The position numbers were made by a program, and so were the translations under genes. Of a DNA stretch of 64,000 nucleotides, positions 1-9,639 are shown in pieces; within the stretch, counting starts at the first letter, position 1, and the number at the start of each line of letters is the position of its first letter. The notes under the pieces were generated by a model. It searched no databases. It saw only the letters and a list, made by a program, of their open reading frames with translations, and was not told where the DNA came from. The DNA is taken from positions 1 to 64,000 of the forward strand of contig NZ_BJTC01000017.1 in assembly GCF_006829085.1 (NCBI RefSeq), in the 5' to 3' direction. Source of the DNA: Chryseobacterium sp. ON_d1. GTDB taxonomy: Bacteria; Bacteroidota; Bacteroidia; Flavobacteriales; Weeksellaceae.

Positions 1-29
1 TCTCTCTGTCAGTGTCGCTCCGTATTTGC

Positions 30-340
30 GAGTGCAAAAGTAAAACTTTATTTCTTAATGACCAAATGTTTCTAAAGAAAATTTTAAAGTTTTTTAAGTA
101 ACCTTAATTCCTTTACCAAACCTCAATCATCCTACTCCTGCGCTCCCTTAATTGGGACTGCAAAGATACAAACTCTTTTTTATCTCGCAACTCTTTTTTA
201 AAAAAAGTTTTAAAGTTTTTTCCGTCTGTTTCCTTTTTGAAGTAATAATGTTTTTGCCCATCTAAAGGCTCTTCTGCGCTACTGATCTACTCTCGTTTTC
301 AGTGGGGCAAAGATAGTAACTTCATACAACGCAAAACAAG
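30..340 (-). promoter_or_regulatory. Three tandem minus-strand promoters, rRNA-operon type
   Basis: Read on the minus strand there are three -7 boxes matching TAnnTTTG: TATCTTTG (308-315), TATCTTTG (161-168) and TACTTTTG (35-42). Each has a TTG or TTTG element 19-21 bp upstream (337-339, 188-190, 63-66). They are separated by about 130-145 bp and all read leftward out of the window with no ORF between. Tandem strong promoters of this kind usually drive rRNA operons in Flavobacteriia. I infer that an rRNA operon or other highly expressed stable-RNA operon begins just beyond position 1; no rRNA sequence itself is visible. Confidence 0.6.
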
Positions 341-370
341 TTTATTGAACTTAAATTTTATATCAAATAA

Positions 371-448
371 CCTATTGTGGATAAATTAAAGATTTAACTA
401 ATTGTTTTATTTATACTTACATAATTACCAACACTTATCCACAATAGG
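371..448. other. Inverted pair of perfect DnaA boxes, candidate replication origin
   Basis: A perfect 14-bp inverted repeat, CCTATTGTGGATAA (371-384) and TTATCCACAATAGG (435-448), has a consensus DnaA box TTATCCACA in each arm. The 50 bp between the arms is about 80% A+T and could act as an unwinding element. It lies in a gene-free stretch beside a divergent strong promoter array. Together this fits oriC or a DnaA-titration site. Most genes on its right side point toward it, which is not typical beside an origin, so the assignment is tentative. Confidence 0.4.
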
Positions 449-690
449 GAATTGTCTCTTTGAAAGAACTCCGGCAGGGTTTGGGCATAATATAATAGGT
501 ATTTTGATATGTGTTAGAGGTACTATTATATATTGCATTGTGCTTTGTAAGTTTGGGCTGAAGCCAATGAAGATATTTAATTCATTTGATTAGACTCAAG
601 AGAATAGAGTGAGGACAGGCCTTCTGCTTATCATATATATTATAATTACAGAGGAGAACAGCTATTGCTTATAACAATCACCCACCATTG

Positions 691-830
691 TAATATTGGC
701 CCCCTGCCCTAGCCCCGATAGAAACGGTTACCCCGCAACAGGCGATGGACTCTTAGGCTACGCCAGGTAACAGCATTGGCGTGAGGAGTATGAGTGGATA
801 GCGGGAAACAGCTCCTGATAGAGTTAAAGG
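691..830 (+). ncRNA. Structured RNA resembling the Flavo-1 motif
   Basis: A gene-free, GC-richer island contains the pattern AGCCCCGATAGAAACGG (711-727) followed by GTGGATAGCGGGAAACAGC (794-812). CCCG (715-718) can pair with CGGG (801-804), GTTACC (727-732) pairs perfectly with GGTAAC (766-771), and GGCG pairs with CGCC inside that stem. This block is familiar to me as a recurring structured element in flavobacterial intergenic regions, and I believe it is the Rfam Flavo-1 RNA. A -7-like TAATATTG (691-698) with a TTG 23 bp upstream could start it. Ends are approximate and the name is from memory. Confidence 0.5.
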
Positions 831-900
831 GTTTGAGAGTGGAAATGGAAAGTTTATATTGACAATAATATGAAATGACTAACTGTTCTCAAAGGAATGA

Positions 901-1278
901 TCAGAAAAAACGTCTGACGAATATCTTATAAGCATAGTAGCCTAGGAGACACCCGATGGTATCTGCTACGATATCCAGTGTTTCCATAGATCTGCCTAAT
1001 CCCATTTCTTCCTGTAGAATTTCGGTAAGGAAGGCATAAAGAAGGATGGTCTGAAAAAAGTATGCAAATTTTATTTTAGGGAATGTGGCAATAAAAAAGA
1101 AACCTAAGGCTGCAAATATACTTAAATGCAGAACTTTGTCGATACCGGTGAACATAAACCAATATTCATGGTTTTCTTCTCCGGGCTTGAGAAGCATATA
1201 AGTAAGAAATGCCCAATAAATGGGCAAAATCTTACTGAATATTTTTGAAATCTTATCCAATGATCGCTTTGTAATCAT
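901..1278 (-). CDS. VanZ-like family membrane protein
   Basis: A 125-residue protein with about four membrane segments. It has the VanZ-type pattern DKVLHLSIFAALG near the middle and a C-terminal segment with Q, GR and D-x6-G residues (EEMGLGRSMETLDIVADTIG). VanZ-like proteins are widespread small membrane proteins of mostly unknown function; teicoplanin resistance applies only to the founder. I chose the ATG at 1278, which overlaps the last 26 bp of gcvH. A longer in-frame start at 1347 would overlap gcvH by 95 bp and adds no conserved sequence. It is probably translated from the gcvH mRNA. Confidence 0.8.
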   Translation of the reverse strand: MITKRSLDKISKIFSKILPIYWAFLTYMLLKPGEENHEYWFMFTGIDKVLHLSIFAALGFFFIATFPKIKFAYFFQTILLYAFLTEILQEEMGLGRSMETLDIVADTIGCLLGYYAYKIFVRRFF

Positions 1279-1630
1279 CTGCAGAAAGTAACTCTGACTG
1301 ATCTGCTCCATCAGCAATTTCCAATTTGATAATCCATCCGTCTCCATAAGGATCTGTATTCAACAATTCAGGCTGGTCTTCCAGGTCTGAATTGAATTCA
1401 ATAACCTTCCCTGAGATAGGCAAGAATAGATCTGAAACAGTCTTTACCGCTTCTACACTTCCGAAAACGTCTCCTCCATTAAGCTCATCGTCTAGAGTAT
1501 CTACGTCTACATATACGATGTCTCCAAGTTCTCCCTGAGCGAAGTCTGTAATACCGATTGTAGCAACGTTACCTTCGATCCTGATCCATTCGTGATCTTT
1601 GGTGTACTTTAATTCTGATGGTGTGTTCAT
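1253..1630 (-). CDS. gcvH: Glycine cleavage system H protein
   Basis: A 125-residue lipoyl carrier of the glycine cleavage system. It shuttles the aminomethyl group between the P, T and L proteins in the cytoplasm. The family hallmarks are present: the N-terminal YTKDHEW motif, GITDFAQGELGD, and the lipoyl lysine K63 in GSVEAVKTVSD. Length is normal for the family. It has its own promoter at 1651-1680 and sits downstream of the sprA terminator. The partner genes gcvP and gcvT are not in the window, which is usual for Flavobacteriia. Confidence 0.97.
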   Translation of the reverse strand: MNTPSELKYTKDHEWIRIEGNVATIGITDFAQGELGDIVYVDVDTLDDELNGGDVFGSVEAVKTVSDLFLPISGKVIEFNSDLEDQPELLNTDPYGDGWIIKLEIADGADQSELLSADDYKAIIG

Positions 1631-1650
1631 TTTTTAATTTTTATTTTGTA

Positions 1651-1680
1651 CAAATGTATTCAAAAATATAGTAGCTTCAA
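1651..1680 (-). promoter_or_regulatory. gcvH promoter
   Basis: On the minus strand a -33 TTG (1678-1680), a 19-bp spacer and a -7 TACATTTG (1651-1658) match the Bacteroidota consensus exactly. It lies 20 bp upstream of the gcvH start. Confidence 0.7.
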
Positions 1681-1694
1681 ATATTGGATATAAA

Positions 1695-1722
1695 AAAAGT
1701 CCTTCAAAACTGAAGGACTTTT
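1695..1722 (-). terminator. sprA transcription terminator
   Basis: A 12-bp perfect stem (AAAAGTCCTTCA / TGAAGGACTTTT) with a 4-nt loop lies 15 bp after the sprA stop. It has U-rich flanks on both strands and is followed on the minus strand by a run of T. Confidence 0.85.
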
Positions 1723-1737
1723 AGGTTTGTATTATTT

Positions 1738-4700
1738 TTAGAATCCACCTCCGGATTCACCGAATGTGAATGTGGCTGAAATACCTGCTCTGATCGTAGA
1801 CAGCGGGAATGCTGTGGAAATCTTATACTTTGAGGTCATCTGTTCGTAGAATACCCTCAGATTCAGATTCTCAGAAACATTGTAGTCTGCTGAAAGTTTG
1901 ATATTCATCAGTCTTTGCCCTCCTGTCACCTGTGCATCATTCAGCAGGATATTCATAATGGATGTTTTACTGTCTCTTAATGAAATATCTCCTCTGATGT
2001 TAAGATCACTTCCTTTTCCTCTTGTTCCTCTTCCTCTGATATTGGCAGTTCCTAATCTGAAGTTTCGTACAATATATCCCAGTCTTACTACATATTCTGT
2101 ATTGGCATCTTCGGTAAGCGTCTGGTTTACCAATCCCAACACCATCATTCTGGTTCTGTTATACTGTATCCCAAACTGCATATTATTTCTCATGGTAACA
2201 TCCACTCCAATAAGCGGTGAGAAAGATTCTACATATCCCACCTGTGCAAAGGTATATGGGTTGATTTTATCCCCTGCATTTTTGATTACATTTCCAGCGC
2301 CATCTACCGTCTGATAATACCCGTTTGGATTGTCATGATAATCTACATTGCTTTGGATACCCGTTGCAGTATAGGTCGCGGTATAAGCATGTAAGATGTC
2401 AAACTTCGTAAACTGTCCGCTGATCATCGGGATATTTTTTAATCCTGAATACGTAATTCTCCAGTTTGGTAATGGGAATCCTGATTTTTTAGGATTGGTC
2501 ATCGGTGTCACAGATTTTCCTTCCATAGCTGCTCTAAAGGCAGGAATCAAGACATAGGCATTTCCGATGCTATAATGCTGAGCAAATCCATTGTTATCCA
2601 ATACAGCTCCCGAACCTCCTAACTGTTGAGAAAGTGCTCTTGCATTTTCTCTGATTGCCTGGTAAACTGCCTGTCCATCTTTAAATGACGTACCAAGAAG
2701 CATTGTTGTATTAGAATAGGTTGTCAGTTCACTGGCAAATGTAAAGTCAGGATCCGGAACTCCGTTATTGGTATAATTGAATCCTGTATGTGAGAAGTTA
2801 CTGTTAAAGGTATGCAATACATTAAGGTCAACCCTTAAATCATTCATAGGCATCACCTGTAAGTCTGCTCTCAATTCTTTGGTAGACATTCTTACGTATG
2901 GGTCTGTCATGTAATTGGAACCACTTACCCATCCGTTTTCCATTACAGTTCTTCTGATATCAGCCTGCGATCCTAAAAGGAACCCGATTGTTGGTCCTCC
3001 CAGTGTCTGTCCGTATCCATACCAGTTCGGAGCTGATATTAGCCCCGGAAGCACTGTTCCGTTCGTTTCATTGTAACTTACATTCAGCTGTTTGAAAGAA
3101 GTCAGGAAGAATGCTGCACTTTGAAGTGGAGTAAGTCTGTTTTTAAATTTATATTTCTTATACCTGTATCTGTTCTTCTCCCACTGCTTTGAATATACAT
3201 TATTCAGAGAGTCCATCTCCTGTCTGCGTTTCTGAAGTTTGGCATTGATGTTTTTGAAATAGCTAAACTGGCCGAAGAACTTAGGAAGATCTGCTGAAGC
3301 TGTTGCCTGAATAACGTTTGTATTCTGACCAACAGACCCTAAACTTGCCGGCTGATTCGTGTTAGGATCTACAAATCCAAGCAATGAGGTAGATCTTGCT
3401 GCCCAGTTATAAGTAAATCCATATCCTACTTCTGCATCAATGAAATCCAGATAAGGCAGATACTGGAACGGCAGTTTATAATTCAGCTGAGCTCTGTGGT
3501 TGTACAATACCGGTCTTCCTGCTCTGAATACGTTTCCGAAGATCGACTTATTATCCATTGAATTTACATCCAGATTATCATTAAGGGTTCTGGTTGCAGA
3601 ATTGATTTCCAGTTTTAATGATTTTGTGAAATTGAATCCTAATCCGTACTGCCATCCAAAGAAGAAATTTCTGTTTCTAATGGCATCGAAATTACTGTTC
3701 ATGTCACCATTCAGGATCGCTTCCACATTTCTGAACTCAAGCTCGTTATAATTTCTGTCGATTTCAGTTCTGAAAGAGATTCTTGTAGGTATTGGATTAA
3801 AGTTGAATTCCTTCACCCATCTCAGATACTTTGTAGATTTCGCCGTATCACTGATCATTTTGTTGAACGGCTTGATCACCCATGGTTTAAATGTATAGTT
3901 GTAATCAATATACCCTCTCAGATACTGTCTGTAGTTTCTTTTGGTATAAATATCTCTGTAATAGTCATCATTATAAACAGCCGTTACAGAAACGTTTTCG
4001 ATATCATAGAATTTAGGCTTCTTATTTGGATTTACTCTTTCCTTATGCATATTCACAACTCCTATACTTCTCTGCTGAGTATAAGTTCTCGCGACTTTTT
4101 TCAGCTGATCTTTATTAGGAGCCTTGCTGAATTCCACATCGGTGTCCAGAGGATTGTATTTCGGATCTTCGATAGTCTGTGAATAAGAATAGTTTAACGG
4201 AATTTTCACTCCGGTTTTTTCAGGAAGGAATTTGTCTACATTGATCGCAGTATTAATACTGAATGCTGATTGGGTAGACTGGGTTCTTTCCGCAGGTTTT
4301 GAATCGATATTCCCAAAACCAACAGATGTATAGGAAGCATTGGCATTCACGGTTGCCAAATCTCCCATATTAAAGTTTAAGCTGGCATTACCTGCATATC
4401 CTCCATCATTCTCAATTTCAGAAAGACGGATTTCGTTAACCCAAAGAACTCTTGTTATAGTAGAGTTTCCTCTTGGATCAGCATTTCTTACCCCAATCAT
4501 AATCGTGGTAATATTTCCTAAACTTGGTCTACCTTTGATATAAATATTTTTATAGGGCTCCTGATATACAAGGTCTTTTGTTCTTTCAGTAATTTTCACT
4601 CCAGACTTATCTCTTCTGATTTTCGCATCTACAAAATTCTGAACATCAAAATCAACTTCATTTTCCATTGGCCAAATCTCCATAGGAGCCGTAGCTGTAG

Positions 4701-7700
4701 TAGGAGTCATTTTTAAAGATGATTCATATTCATAATAGTTATCCGTAGCATCGCTTCCGAAACGGATAAAGAACTTTGTTTTCTCTTCTATACCAGTAAT
4801 GGTATTTGATGGATCATGAGCATGTACAAACAGTTTCAGTTTTTTATATCTTCTCATATCCAAAGAGGTATTTTTGAACACCCCTCTTGCCTCTGTATTA
4901 AGGTCTTTCACTTTCATGTAAAGTGAAGCTTCATTCTGTCTCTGAGCTCCGGCATTTCCACTTAATACCTGTCTGTCAATTCCAGGAGGCAGTACATATG
5001 GAGGCTGGTTCAATGCATTTTCTTCAATATTAACACTTCCTACTTCAAAATTTGGATCTGTGACAATACCTGTTCCCTCTTCTGAACCAGAAACAATTGT
5101 ACTGGCAATTTTACTGGTATATTTTCTCCAGTCTGATCTTACAAGATCCATTGTTCCGAATCTTAAAGTAGAGGTTTGATCAAATCCTGTCAGCATTAAT
5201 CTTGCAAATCTCACATTATTCAATACAGCATCTTCGTGCGTTCCTTCAGCTTTATCATAATTCGCCACAGGAATTCTGAACAAATACCATTTAACATCGG
5301 AAGTCTGCCCATTTTGGAATGTTGCCTTTACTGTTTTTACATCTACAATATTATTAGACCCAAGTGATAAACTTGGCTGGTCAAGCTTTATAACATATTG
5401 GTTATAGTTTTCAGTCTGATCAAGGTTATAATCTTTGTTGATATCTTCAGCATCCGGAGTTTGTGAAGCTACATTCAGAGAGTTTGCTTCTGAGTTTCCT
5501 TCAGGGTTTCTGAAGTATTTGTAACGTTCTACAATTGAGGCTGCCTGGCTTCCTGTAAACTTATCAGACATATAAAATACAAAGTCATCTACCGCAGGGT
5601 CTGCAATATTGGTCACCGGGTTTACGAATGTATTTCCGAATCTCATGGCTTCCTGATCAGAGGTAAGACCATCATATCCGGCATCCTGTATTCTTCTGTC
5701 ATCTCCTTCTGTAGAAAATGCATATAAAATCGGAGGCTGTTTTGGCTGAGTTCCCCAGTTTGAATTCGTAGTGGAAGAAGGGGTCCCCGGCGTTGGCAGT
5801 CCGTTTTCATACTGCATTTTTCCATCTTTCAGAACATCTTCGGAAACATTTCCTAAATGAAGTAAAAGCTTTGGATCAGTCCCCAATGTTTTACCATCAG
5901 CATAAGGATCCATCATCCAGAATTCAACGTATTCAATGTTTGAAGTAACAAAGTTCGGAACACTGATGGATCTCATAATTCCAGCCCATCTGCTTTGTGC
6001 CTGTTCAGTTACCGGATTTACGTTGTATGGTCCTTTCTCTTTAGGGAAATAGGAAATATCGAAAGTATTTGTAAAGGTTTGTTCTCCTGCTACGAAATCC
6101 CTGTTGTTATAAATTTCGGAATATTGCACCCTTCTGGAAGCGTGATTGGATACAGACTGTGGTGTAATACCTGCAGGAGCTTTTCCTCCGACACCCCAGA
6201 ATCTTGGATCGATATTATACCATGTCAGTAATCCTCTTCCGTATCCACTTGTTATATCATCATTTGCCGGCACCGTATTAAATGGTGGCAATGTATTTTT
6301 TTCCGGTTTTGAAGCTAGGCTCCATGCTGCCGGTTCTTTTAGTGATATTTTAGAAGTTGTCTGTTCAAAATCGTCAATATAAGACTGGTTATTGGTTCCT
6401 TTATTTAGTCCTGGTAATAAGTAGGCCGCTTCCATCTTGAAGTTTAAGTTGGATGGAGCTTCGGTTTTTACCATTGGAATTTTATTGGTAAGTCTTGTAA
6501 GATAAGGAGCCTGATTGTTGTACATCAGGTTGATCCCTGCCATGGTATTGTTTACTGCTTCCTGCCCGAAATTTACTTTCTGCGTCAATGGAGATTCGGA
6601 GTAATTGATTACTGTTCCACCTAAGATAAAGTTTTCACTGAACCTTCTTTCTAAGTTTAACCCTAAGAATCTTTTTCTTTGGGTATTAAATGTCAGTTGG
6701 TTTTCCAGTGAAATATTGATCGCCTGTCCGGACTGCTTTACATTTTCATTGATGATGGTCACCGTTCCCAGCATATAGTCTACGGTATAGTCTACACCTT
6801 CCGTAAGCTGTACTCCGTTTGCAGCAACTTTCACCGATCCCTGAGGAACATTTACTGCACCCAAAGAAATACCTTGCCCCTGCACGCCTTTATAACGCCC
6901 TTCCATGGTATACCTTTGTGAAAGGTTACTTGAGAGCGCCTGTTGTTTCTGTTTAGTATAAAGATCCTGAAATACATATTGAGGATCACTTGTACCCAAC
7001 TTTGATTCCAGATATTTACCGAAAGGCTGTACTTTGGTAAAGATGACTCTTCCGGTTTCCGGTCTGATAGTAAGACCATTGACAAAGTCGAAGATACCAT
7101 CTCCTTTACTTCCGTCTTTATTGTTCTGAATATCGCCATTCATATTAAGGCGGTCCCAGTTAAATAATTTCAGTAAGTTCTGATCTTTTACAGGAGTGTC
7201 CGGAAGATAGTTTACCTTACCTCCTGTTTTGGGATCTCTGTAATATACGTTAAGGATAAATCCATCCGGCGCTACCTGTCCGGCGTCAATAGAGTAGATA
7301 TTCTTCATCATCAGATCCCACATCGGAGACTGAGTGTTTACCTTGTTATTTACTCTCAATACTTTAGTTACCAGTACAGGGCTTTCTTCAGAAAATTCCC
7401 CTACTTTGTAGACTTTATTACTTCCGTTAACCGTATAAGAGTATGAAACGGCTAAAAGCTGCTGGTCGTTAAGTTTTTGGTTTAATGAAATATATCCAAG
7501 TTGCGGCTGAAAAATATATTCATTAGCACTCAGCTTCCTGGCTTTTGTATTGTATATGAACTGTTCTCCGTTGTCATAAGGAGTAGGATCTCCCGGAAGC
7601 ACTTGTCCCTGGAAAATAGTACCATAATTTTTCCCAGCTTCTCTGGTACCGGCTACTTCTGATACTTTATCATATAATCCGTTCAGAGAGTTATCTGGTA

Positions 7701-8823
7701 AAGTAGCTCCTCCCGCTGCTTCTCCCAGATCTCTTATACCGATAATGCTTTTCTGGTAAGCCAGGTTACTGTTCCCTTGATCCAATACCCAAACTTCTAA
7801 TCTGGTGATGTTGATTGTAGAATTAATTTGTGGATAATTAATCAAAGCATCGTCGTACTTATTCAGGAAATAGTGCCCTAAAAAGAAATGCTGATTTTCT
7901 TCATAGTCAATAGCATTGACCTTAAAGTTATTCATCACACCACCACCTTGTACTACAATATTTCGAGCTTCACCCTGCTGTTGGGAAAGGACCACTGTTC
8001 CGAATGTCTTTCCTAACTGGAATTCTGTTTTCACCCCGAACAATGACTGGGAACCACGGATAAGACTGGTTGAAAGCGGCATGTTTACGTTACCGAATTC
8101 AACTCTTTTGATTATTTTATCTTCTCCTCCTTCGTTAGGTTTATCTACATTTCCAAGGCCTTTGCTTTGAAGATCTTTCCAGCTTCCTTTTGCCTGCCAG
8201 ACAAGGTTCATCCTGTTTTCGAAGGCAAAACCACTCTGGGTATCGTAATTGGCCTTTAACTGTAGATTTTCCCCTACTTTCCCCAATAATCCCAGCTGAA
8301 TTCTCTGATCTATATCAAAGGTAAAACTGGTTCTGTTTTGCGGCAGGATCATCGGGTTATCTATCTTCTGGTAAAGTCCTGCAAAATCAAGTGATGCATA
8401 TCCTGAAGGAATAATTTCAATCTTATTACCTCCGAAGATCGTCTCAAATAATTTATTGTTGATCATTACCGAAGGGATAAGCCCCTTTCTTCTGGCATCT
8501 GATTTGTCTTTTCTGAAAAGGAGGTTATATTTATCAGATTTCTCTTTATAATAAGCTTTTGTCTGGGTGGCGAGCATATATTCTTTATACTCTTCCGGAG
8601 ACATTGCTGTAGGAGGACCTGTAATGGTATTTCCGATTTTGGGATATACATAGTACATCCCGGTTTTTATATCGTAATAGGCTTCGTACCTTGTAGGGTC
8701 GGCCACTTCATATTGTTTTCTTATGATCGCTGTATCTCTCTGTGTCTGTGCCAAAGCACTGACAGACATCAACAGAAACGACAGGAACAAAAATATGTTA
8801 AGATGCTTATTATTCGCCACCAA
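1738..8823 (-). CDS. sprA: T9SS outer-membrane translocon SprA
   Basis: A 2361-residue protein with an N-terminal signal peptide (about residues 1-25, ending ALAQ). It matches SprA/Sov, the giant single-chain beta-barrel of about 36 strands that forms the outer-membrane channel of the type IX secretion system. Length, the alternating amphipathic strands and the glycine-rich C-terminus (TFGESGGGF) are typical. It exports proteins with C-terminal sorting domains, three of which are encoded in this window, and in gliding relatives is needed for motility. It starts 3 bp after the ruvA stop, so the two are co-transcribed. The ruvA-sprA-gcvH order is, as far as I recall, conserved in Flavobacteriia. 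Confidence 0.97.
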   Translation of the reverse strand: MVANNKHLNIFLFLSFLLMSVSALAQTQRDTAIIRKQYEVADPTRYEAYYDIKTGMYYVYPKIGNTITGPPTAMSPEEYKEYMLATQTKAYYKEKSDKYNLLFRKDKSDARRKGLIPSVMINNKLFETIFGGNKIEIIPSGYASLDFAGLYQKIDNPMILPQNRTSFTFDIDQRIQLGLLGKVGENLQLKANYDTQSGFAFENRMNLVWQAKGSWKDLQSKGLGNVDKPNEGGEDKIIKRVEFGNVNMPLSTSLIRGSQSLFGVKTEFQLGKTFGTVVLSQQQGEARNIVVQGGGVMNNFKVNAIDYEENQHFFLGHYFLNKYDDALINYPQINSTINITRLEVWVLDQGNSNLAYQKSIIGIRDLGEAAGGATLPDNSLNGLYDKVSEVAGTREAGKNYGTIFQGQVLPGDPTPYDNGEQFIYNTKARKLSANEYIFQPQLGYISLNQKLNDQQLLAVSYSYTVNGSNKVYKVGEFSEESPVLVTKVLRVNNKVNTQSPMWDLMMKNIYSIDAGQVAPDGFILNVYYRDPKTGGKVNYLPDTPVKDQNLLKLFNWDRLNMNGDIQNNKDGSKGDGIFDFVNGLTIRPETGRVIFTKVQPFGKYLESKLGTSDPQYVFQDLYTKQKQQALSSNLSQRYTMEGRYKGVQGQGISLGAVNVPQGSVKVAANGVQLTEGVDYTVDYMLGTVTIINENVKQSGQAINISLENQLTFNTQRKRFLGLNLERRFSENFILGGTVINYSESPLTQKVNFGQEAVNNTMAGINLMYNNQAPYLTRLTNKIPMVKTEAPSNLNFKMEAAYLLPGLNKGTNNQSYIDDFEQTTSKISLKEPAAWSLASKPEKNTLPPFNTVPANDDITSGYGRGLLTWYNIDPRFWGVGGKAPAGITPQSVSNHASRRVQYSEIYNNRDFVAGEQTFTNTFDISYFPKEKGPYNVNPVTEQAQSRWAGIMRSISVPNFVTSNIEYVEFWMMDPYADGKTLGTDPKLLLHLGNVSEDVLKDGKMQYENGLPTPGTPSSTTNSNWGTQPKQPPILYAFSTEGDDRRIQDAGYDGLTSDQEAMRFGNTFVNPVTNIADPAVDDFVFYMSDKFTGSQAASIVERYKYFRNPEGNSEANSLNVASQTPDAEDINKDYNLDQTENYNQYVIKLDQPSLSLGSNNIVDVKTVKATFQNGQTSDVKWYLFRIPVANYDKAEGTHEDAVLNNVRFARLMLTGFDQTSTLRFGTMDLVRSDWRKYTSKIASTIVSGSEEGTGIVTDPNFEVGSVNIEENALNQPPYVLPPGIDRQVLSGNAGAQRQNEASLYMKVKDLNTEARGVFKNTSLDMRRYKKLKLFVHAHDPSNTITGIEEKTKFFIRFGSDATDNYYEYESSLKMTPTTATAPMEIWPMENEVDFDVQNFVDAKIRRDKSGVKITERTKDLVYQEPYKNIYIKGRPSLGNITTIMIGVRNADPRGNSTITRVLWVNEIRLSEIENDGGYAGNASLNFNMGDLATVNANASYTSVGFGNIDSKPAERTQSTQSAFSINTAINVDKFLPEKTGVKIPLNYSYSQTIEDPKYNPLDTDVEFSKAPNKDQLKKVARTYTQQRSIGVVNMHKERVNPNKKPKFYDIENVSVTAVYNDDYYRDIYTKRNYRQYLRGYIDYNYTFKPWVIKPFNKMISDTAKSTKYLRWVKEFNFNPIPTRISFRTEIDRNYNELEFRNVEAILNGDMNSNFDAIRNRNFFFGWQYGLGFNFTKSLKLEINSATRTLNDNLDVNSMDNKSIFGNVFRAGRPVLYNHRAQLNYKLPFQYLPYLDFIDAEVGYGFTYNWAARSTSLLGFVDPNTNQPASLGSVGQNTNVIQATASADLPKFFGQFSYFKNINAKLQKRRQEMDSLNNVYSKQWEKNRYRYKKYKFKNRLTPLQSAAFFLTSFKQLNVSYNETNGTVLPGLISAPNWYGYGQTLGGPTIGFLLGSQADIRRTVMENGWVSGSNYMTDPYVRMSTKELRADLQVMPMNDLRVDLNVLHTFNSNFSHTGFNYTNNGVPDPDFTFASELTTYSNTTMLLGTSFKDGQAVYQAIRENARALSQQLGGSGAVLDNNGFAQHYSIGNAYVLIPAFRAAMEGKSVTPMTNPKKSGFPLPNWRITYSGLKNIPMISGQFTKFDILHAYTATYTATGIQSNVDYHDNPNGYYQTVDGAGNVIKNAGDKINPYTFAQVGYVESFSPLIGVDVTMRNNMQFGIQYNRTRMMVLGLVNQTLTEDANTEYVVRLGYIVRNFRLGTANIRGRGTRGKGSDLNIRGDISLRDSKTSIMNILLNDAQVTGGQRLMNIKLSADYNVSENLNLRVFYEQMTSKYKISTAFPLSTIRAGISATFTFGESGGGF

Positions 8824-8826
8824 ATG

Positions 8827-9411
8827 TTAAATGTTTTTTAAGATTTGTTTAACCAACTCTTCTACCGAGATGCTTGGATTTTGTTTTATGATTTTATCCG
8901 CCATCTTCTCGCTCATTCGTTTAGGAATCCCTAAAACTTCTAATGCAGATAACGATTCTTCCTTAATTTTATTATCCACCATTACAGAAATATTCGAAGC
9001 CGGATCGCTGAATTTCTGCACTTTATCTTTAAGATCCACGATAATTCTTTCAGCCGTTTTTGCACCTATTCCTTTTGCTTTTTGGATCAATGCGCTGTTA
9101 CTGGAAAGTATGGCAGAGGCAATCTCATCAAGACTAAGTGTCGACAGTAAAATAAGTGCTGAAACAGCCCCCACCCCATTAACACTTATTAACAGATTAA
9201 ACATTTCTTTTTCTGAACGTGTGTTAAAACCGAAAAGAAGATGGGCATCTTCACGGATGATCTGTTGGATAAATAAAAAGGTCTGCTGATTCAAAACCAG
9301 CGTCTGTGAGGTCATCAAACTGATTCCCACGTAGTAACCAACTCCTTGCACATTGATGACAGCGTAGGTAGGCGTAAGTTCCTGAACTGTGCCTTGTAAA
9401 GAAAATATCAT
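8827..9411 (-). CDS. ruvA: Holliday junction branch migration protein RuvA
   Basis: A 194-residue protein with the three RuvA regions: an N-terminal OB-fold (about 1-63), central helix-hairpin-helix motifs (INGVGAVSALILL and AKGIGAKTAERIIVDLKDK, about 75-135) and a C-terminal RuvB-interacting domain (about 145-194). RuvA tetramers bind four-way junctions and load the RuvB motor during recombinational repair. It is first in the ruvA-sprA transcription unit. A -7 box TATATTTG lies at 9431-9438. Confidence 0.96.
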   Translation of the reverse strand: MIFSLQGTVQELTPTYAVINVQGVGYYVGISLMTSQTLVLNQQTFLFIQQIIREDAHLLFGFNTRSEKEMFNLLISVNGVGAVSALILLSTLSLDEIASAILSSNSALIQKAKGIGAKTAERIIVDLKDKVQKFSDPASNISVMVDNKIKEESLSALEVLGIPKRMSEKMADKIIKQNPSISVEELVKQILKNI

Positions 9412-9430
9412 TATTAATTTTTAAAACTCC

Positions 9431-9438
9431 CAAATATA
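9431..9438 (-). promoter_or_regulatory. ruvA-sprA promoter, -7 box
   Basis: A minus-strand TATATTTG matches TAnnTTTG exactly and lies 20 bp upstream of the ruvA ATG. No good -33 TTG is seen at the expected spacing. Confidence 0.5.
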
Positions 9439-9528
9439 GCAATTTAAACTAATTAATGTTTTCATTTGACGTACGAATGATTTTTAACTTAAATTTGAAA
9501 TGAGAATTCAAGGAATTAACAGAAAAAC

Positions 9529-9555
9529 AAAAGACTCCAAAATATGGAGTCTTTT
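9529..9555 (-). terminator. maeB terminator
   Basis: An 11-bp perfect stem (AAAAGACTCCA / TGGAGTCTTTT) with a 5-nt loop lies about 85 bp after the maeB stop. U-rich sequence follows on both strands. Confidence 0.8.
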
Positions 9556-9639
9556 TACTATCTGAATACTGTTTAAAGTATCATTTTTTAAAATAAAAGA
9601 AATGAAAACTGATATACAGTTATACCATAATTTTATGTG

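Noticed and set aside
402..593. 63-codon plus-strand reading frame
   Set aside because: It overlaps the DnaA-box inverted repeat, has no ribosome site and no known motif.
1279..1347. Longer N-terminus for the VanZ-like protein
   Set aside because: It would overlap gcvH by 95 bp and adds residues that are the gcvH frame shadow.
1898..2314. 138-codon frame antisense to sprA
   Set aside because: It is a shadow of the sprA frame; composition mirrors the coding strand.
8831..9289. 152-codon frame antisense to ruvA
   Set aside because: Opposite a well-conserved ruvA, with no independent support.
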